A stretch of DNA of 6,081 nt from Holosporaceae bacterium UBA5542. GTDB lineage: Bacteria; Pseudomonadota; Alphaproteobacteria; UBA7879; UBA5542. Positions 4,674 through 6,081 of the stretch are shown one piece after another (position 1 is the first letter of the stretch; each line of letters opens with the position of its first letter). The stretch lies in contig DINK01000032.1 of NCBI GenBank assembly GCA_002426825.1, forward strand, positions 33,904 through 39,984, given 5' to 3'. A program made the position numbers and the translations under genes. A model generated the notes under the pieces. The model saw only the letters and a program-made list of their open reading frames with translations, was not told where the DNA came from and did not search any database.

Positions 4674-6081
4674 CTATCGGCGGCCAAAAAGCTTTTCTAT
4701 GTCTTTTAATTTTAATTCAACATAAGTTGGTCGGCCGTGATTACATTGCCCTGCATGGGGGGTTTCTTCCATTTGACGTAACAAATCATTCATCTCTGCA
4801 AGGCTGAGACGCCGCCCCGAGCGGACACTGCCATGGCATGCCATGGTGGCACATATTTCATTAATTTTTTCTTCGATCTTTAAGCTTTTATCGCCTGTTT
4901 GAAAAACTTCAGCCATATCTTTAACAAGAGACTTAATATCAGCATGCCCTAAAATGGCAGGTACTTCGCGGACAATAAGCGTAGATTTTCCAAATGATTC
5001 AATAATTAAGCCAAAGCGAGACAATTCTTCTACGCTTTGGATAAGCGCATGAAATTCGTCCTCAGGCAAATCGATGGTTTCAGGAATTAGTAGAATTTGG
5101 CGTTTGATTTGCTGTGCTGCCAAGTCTTTCTTCATTTTTTCGTAAACAATACGTTCATGGGCGGCATGCTGATCAACAATAACAAGGCCATCTTCTGTTT
5201 GGGCTACAATATAATTTTCATGAAGCTGAGCAGTTGCTGCGCCCAATGGATAATGTTCTGTTATTTCATGTGTGGTTTGAGGGGTGGCTTCGCACACACT
5301 CACAGCTGTTGTTGAAAGTGGAGCTACCATTTCCCTTTTTTGTGGCGAAAAATAAGGAGAAAAAGTGGATTGTATGCCCTGAGGTGTGCGTGGCCTTTGA
5401 AATGTCGTTGGATATGTTTGAAAAGCGTTCAAGGTTTCAGAGGCTACTGTTGATGACGTATGATGCCCCATTTTTTGCAATGATTCCTTAAGTGTGCTGA
5501 CCATCAAGTTTCTGATGAATTGAGTATCTTGAAAACGCACTTCTGTTTTTGCTGGGTGGACGTTTACATCAATTAACCGTGGGGGCACAGTTAAATAGAG
5601 ACAAAGAAGTGGATGCCGGTCGTGGGCAAGAAAATCATGATACGCTGCTCGTACAGCACCTAATAACACACGGTCTTTAACAGGGCGTCCATTCACAAAC
5701 AAATATTGAAGCTGGGCGTTGCTGCGATTTAAGGTAGGAAGACTGATATACCCTTCTAAACGATAACCATCGCGTTCTTTATCAACGGGTAGGGCGTTCC
5801 CCCCAAAATCATGGCCTAAAACATCATGGATGCGCCCTAATTCCTCTTTCTCTGATACGGGCTTATAAGAAAAAATTTCCTTTTGATCTGCGACAATGCG
5901 AAACGTAACGTGGGGTGCAGATAAAGCCAAACGATTTAAAACATCAGTAACATGCTGCGTTTCTGTGCGGGCTGTTTTTAAAAATTTCAGTCGGGCGGGT
6001 ACAGCAAAAAAAAGATCAGAAACTTCTATTTTTGTGCCTGTTTGATAGGGAGCTGGTTGTGGAGATGACAATTGGCCCGCT
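4674..6081 (-). CDS. mutL: DNA mismatch repair protein MutL, C-terminal part (5' end outside window)
   Basis: MutL links MutS mismatch recognition to strand incision. The reading frame is open to the right edge (AGQ precedes the TTG at 6071), so that TTG encodes an internal Leu and is not the start. Residues counted from the TTG show GTKIEVSDLFFAVPARLKFL (12-31), the end of the GHKL ATPase domain. The transducer domain follows, with FVNGRPVKDR (125-134) and DVNVHPAKTEVRF (168-180), then a proline- and serine-rich linker (about 203-275). The dimerization/nuclease domain has DQHAAHERIVYE (300-311), which fits the metal-binding DQHA(X)2E(X)4E endonuclease motif, then ACHGSVRSGR (411-420) and QCNHGRPTYVEL (442-453). 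Unlike E. coli MutL, it should therefore nick DNA itself rather than depend on MutH. The terminal LFGRR and the PARLKFLK form point to Alphaproteobacteria. The alternative oxidase gene follows on the same strand. About the first 165 residues, including most of the ATPase motifs, are missing. Confidence 0.97.
   Translation of the reverse strand, partial: AGQLSSPQPAPYQTGTKIEVSDLFFAVPARLKFLKTARTETQHVTDVLNRLALSAPHVTFRIVADQKEIFSYKPVSEKEELGRIHDVLGHDFGGNALPVDKERDGYRLEGYISLPTLNRSNAQLQYLFVNGRPVKDRVLLGAVRAAYHDFLAHDRHPLLCLYLTVPPRLIDVNVHPAKTEVRFQDTQFIRNLMVSTLKESLQKMGHHTSSTVASETLNAFQTYPTTFQRPRTPQGIQSTFSPYFSPQKREMVAPLSTTAVSVCEATPQTTHEITEHYPLGAATAQLHENYIVAQTEDGLVIVDQHAAHERIVYEKMKKDLAAQQIKRQILLIPETIDLPEDEFHALIQSVEELSRFGLIIESFGKSTLIVREVPAILGHADIKSLVKDMAEVFQTGDKSLKIEEKINEICATMACHGSVRSGRRLSLAEMNDLLRQMEETPHAGQCNHGRPTYVELKLKDIEKLFGRR

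Noticed and set aside
4831..4846. 16-bp perfect palindrome CCATGGCATGCCATGG in mutL
   Set aside because: It encodes the conserved Met-Ala-Cys-His-Gly part of the ACHGSVR motif, so protein constraint plus chance explains it.
5011..5040. CCAAAGCG/CGCTTTGG inverted repeat in mutL
   Set aside because: An 8-bp stem with a 14-base loop inside a conserved gene is within chance expectation.

Overview
The window looks like a piece of a low-GC alphaproteobacterial chromosome. The best taxonomic evidence is the MutL C-terminus: its GQCNHGRPTYVEL segment and terminal LFGRR, together with the DLFFAVPARLKFLK segment, are the alphaproteobacterial forms of these motifs as I remember them. The AT-rich intergenic DNA and the small exported proteins that look host-directed suggest a host-associated lineage, for example a Holosporales- or Paracaedibacter-like symbiont of protists. 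That placement is inference and was not tested by any search.

Layout. Both ends are housekeeping DNA-repair genes cut by the window edge. On the left is the C-terminal two thirds of recG (+ strand, to 1303). On the right is the C-terminal two thirds of mutL (- strand, 4674 to the edge), followed 18 bp downstream on the same strand by a complete alternative oxidase gene (4023-4655). Between recG and the alternative oxidase lie three genes that all begin with a signal peptide. The first (1323-2250, - strand) is broken by a frameshift; its second half resembles Bacillus protein-glutamine gamma-glutamyltransferase (Tgl), but only weakly. The second (2425-3399, + strand) is an M91-type zinc metallopeptidase related to the NleD/HopH1 type III effectors. 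The third (3493-4026, + strand) is a small Sel1-repeat protein with an acidic N-terminal part.

Gene ends and control. recG and the broken gene converge with only 19 bp between their stop codons. The Sel1 gene and the alternative oxidase gene converge so tightly that their stop codons overlap. The broken gene and the M91 gene are divergent, separated by 174 bp of very AT-rich DNA that holds a candidate minus-strand promoter and a 14-bp perfect palindrome. No tRNA, rRNA, CRISPR array or transposase was seen.

Reading as a whole. The block from about 1310 to 4026 looks like an accessory cargo of exported, probably host- or envelope-directed proteins set between core genes, with one member already decaying. 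The most notable items are the M91 effector-like protease with a Sec signal, the frameshifted Tgl-like gene with a 14-bp perfect inverted repeat inside it, and the cyanide-insensitive oxidase behind mutL.
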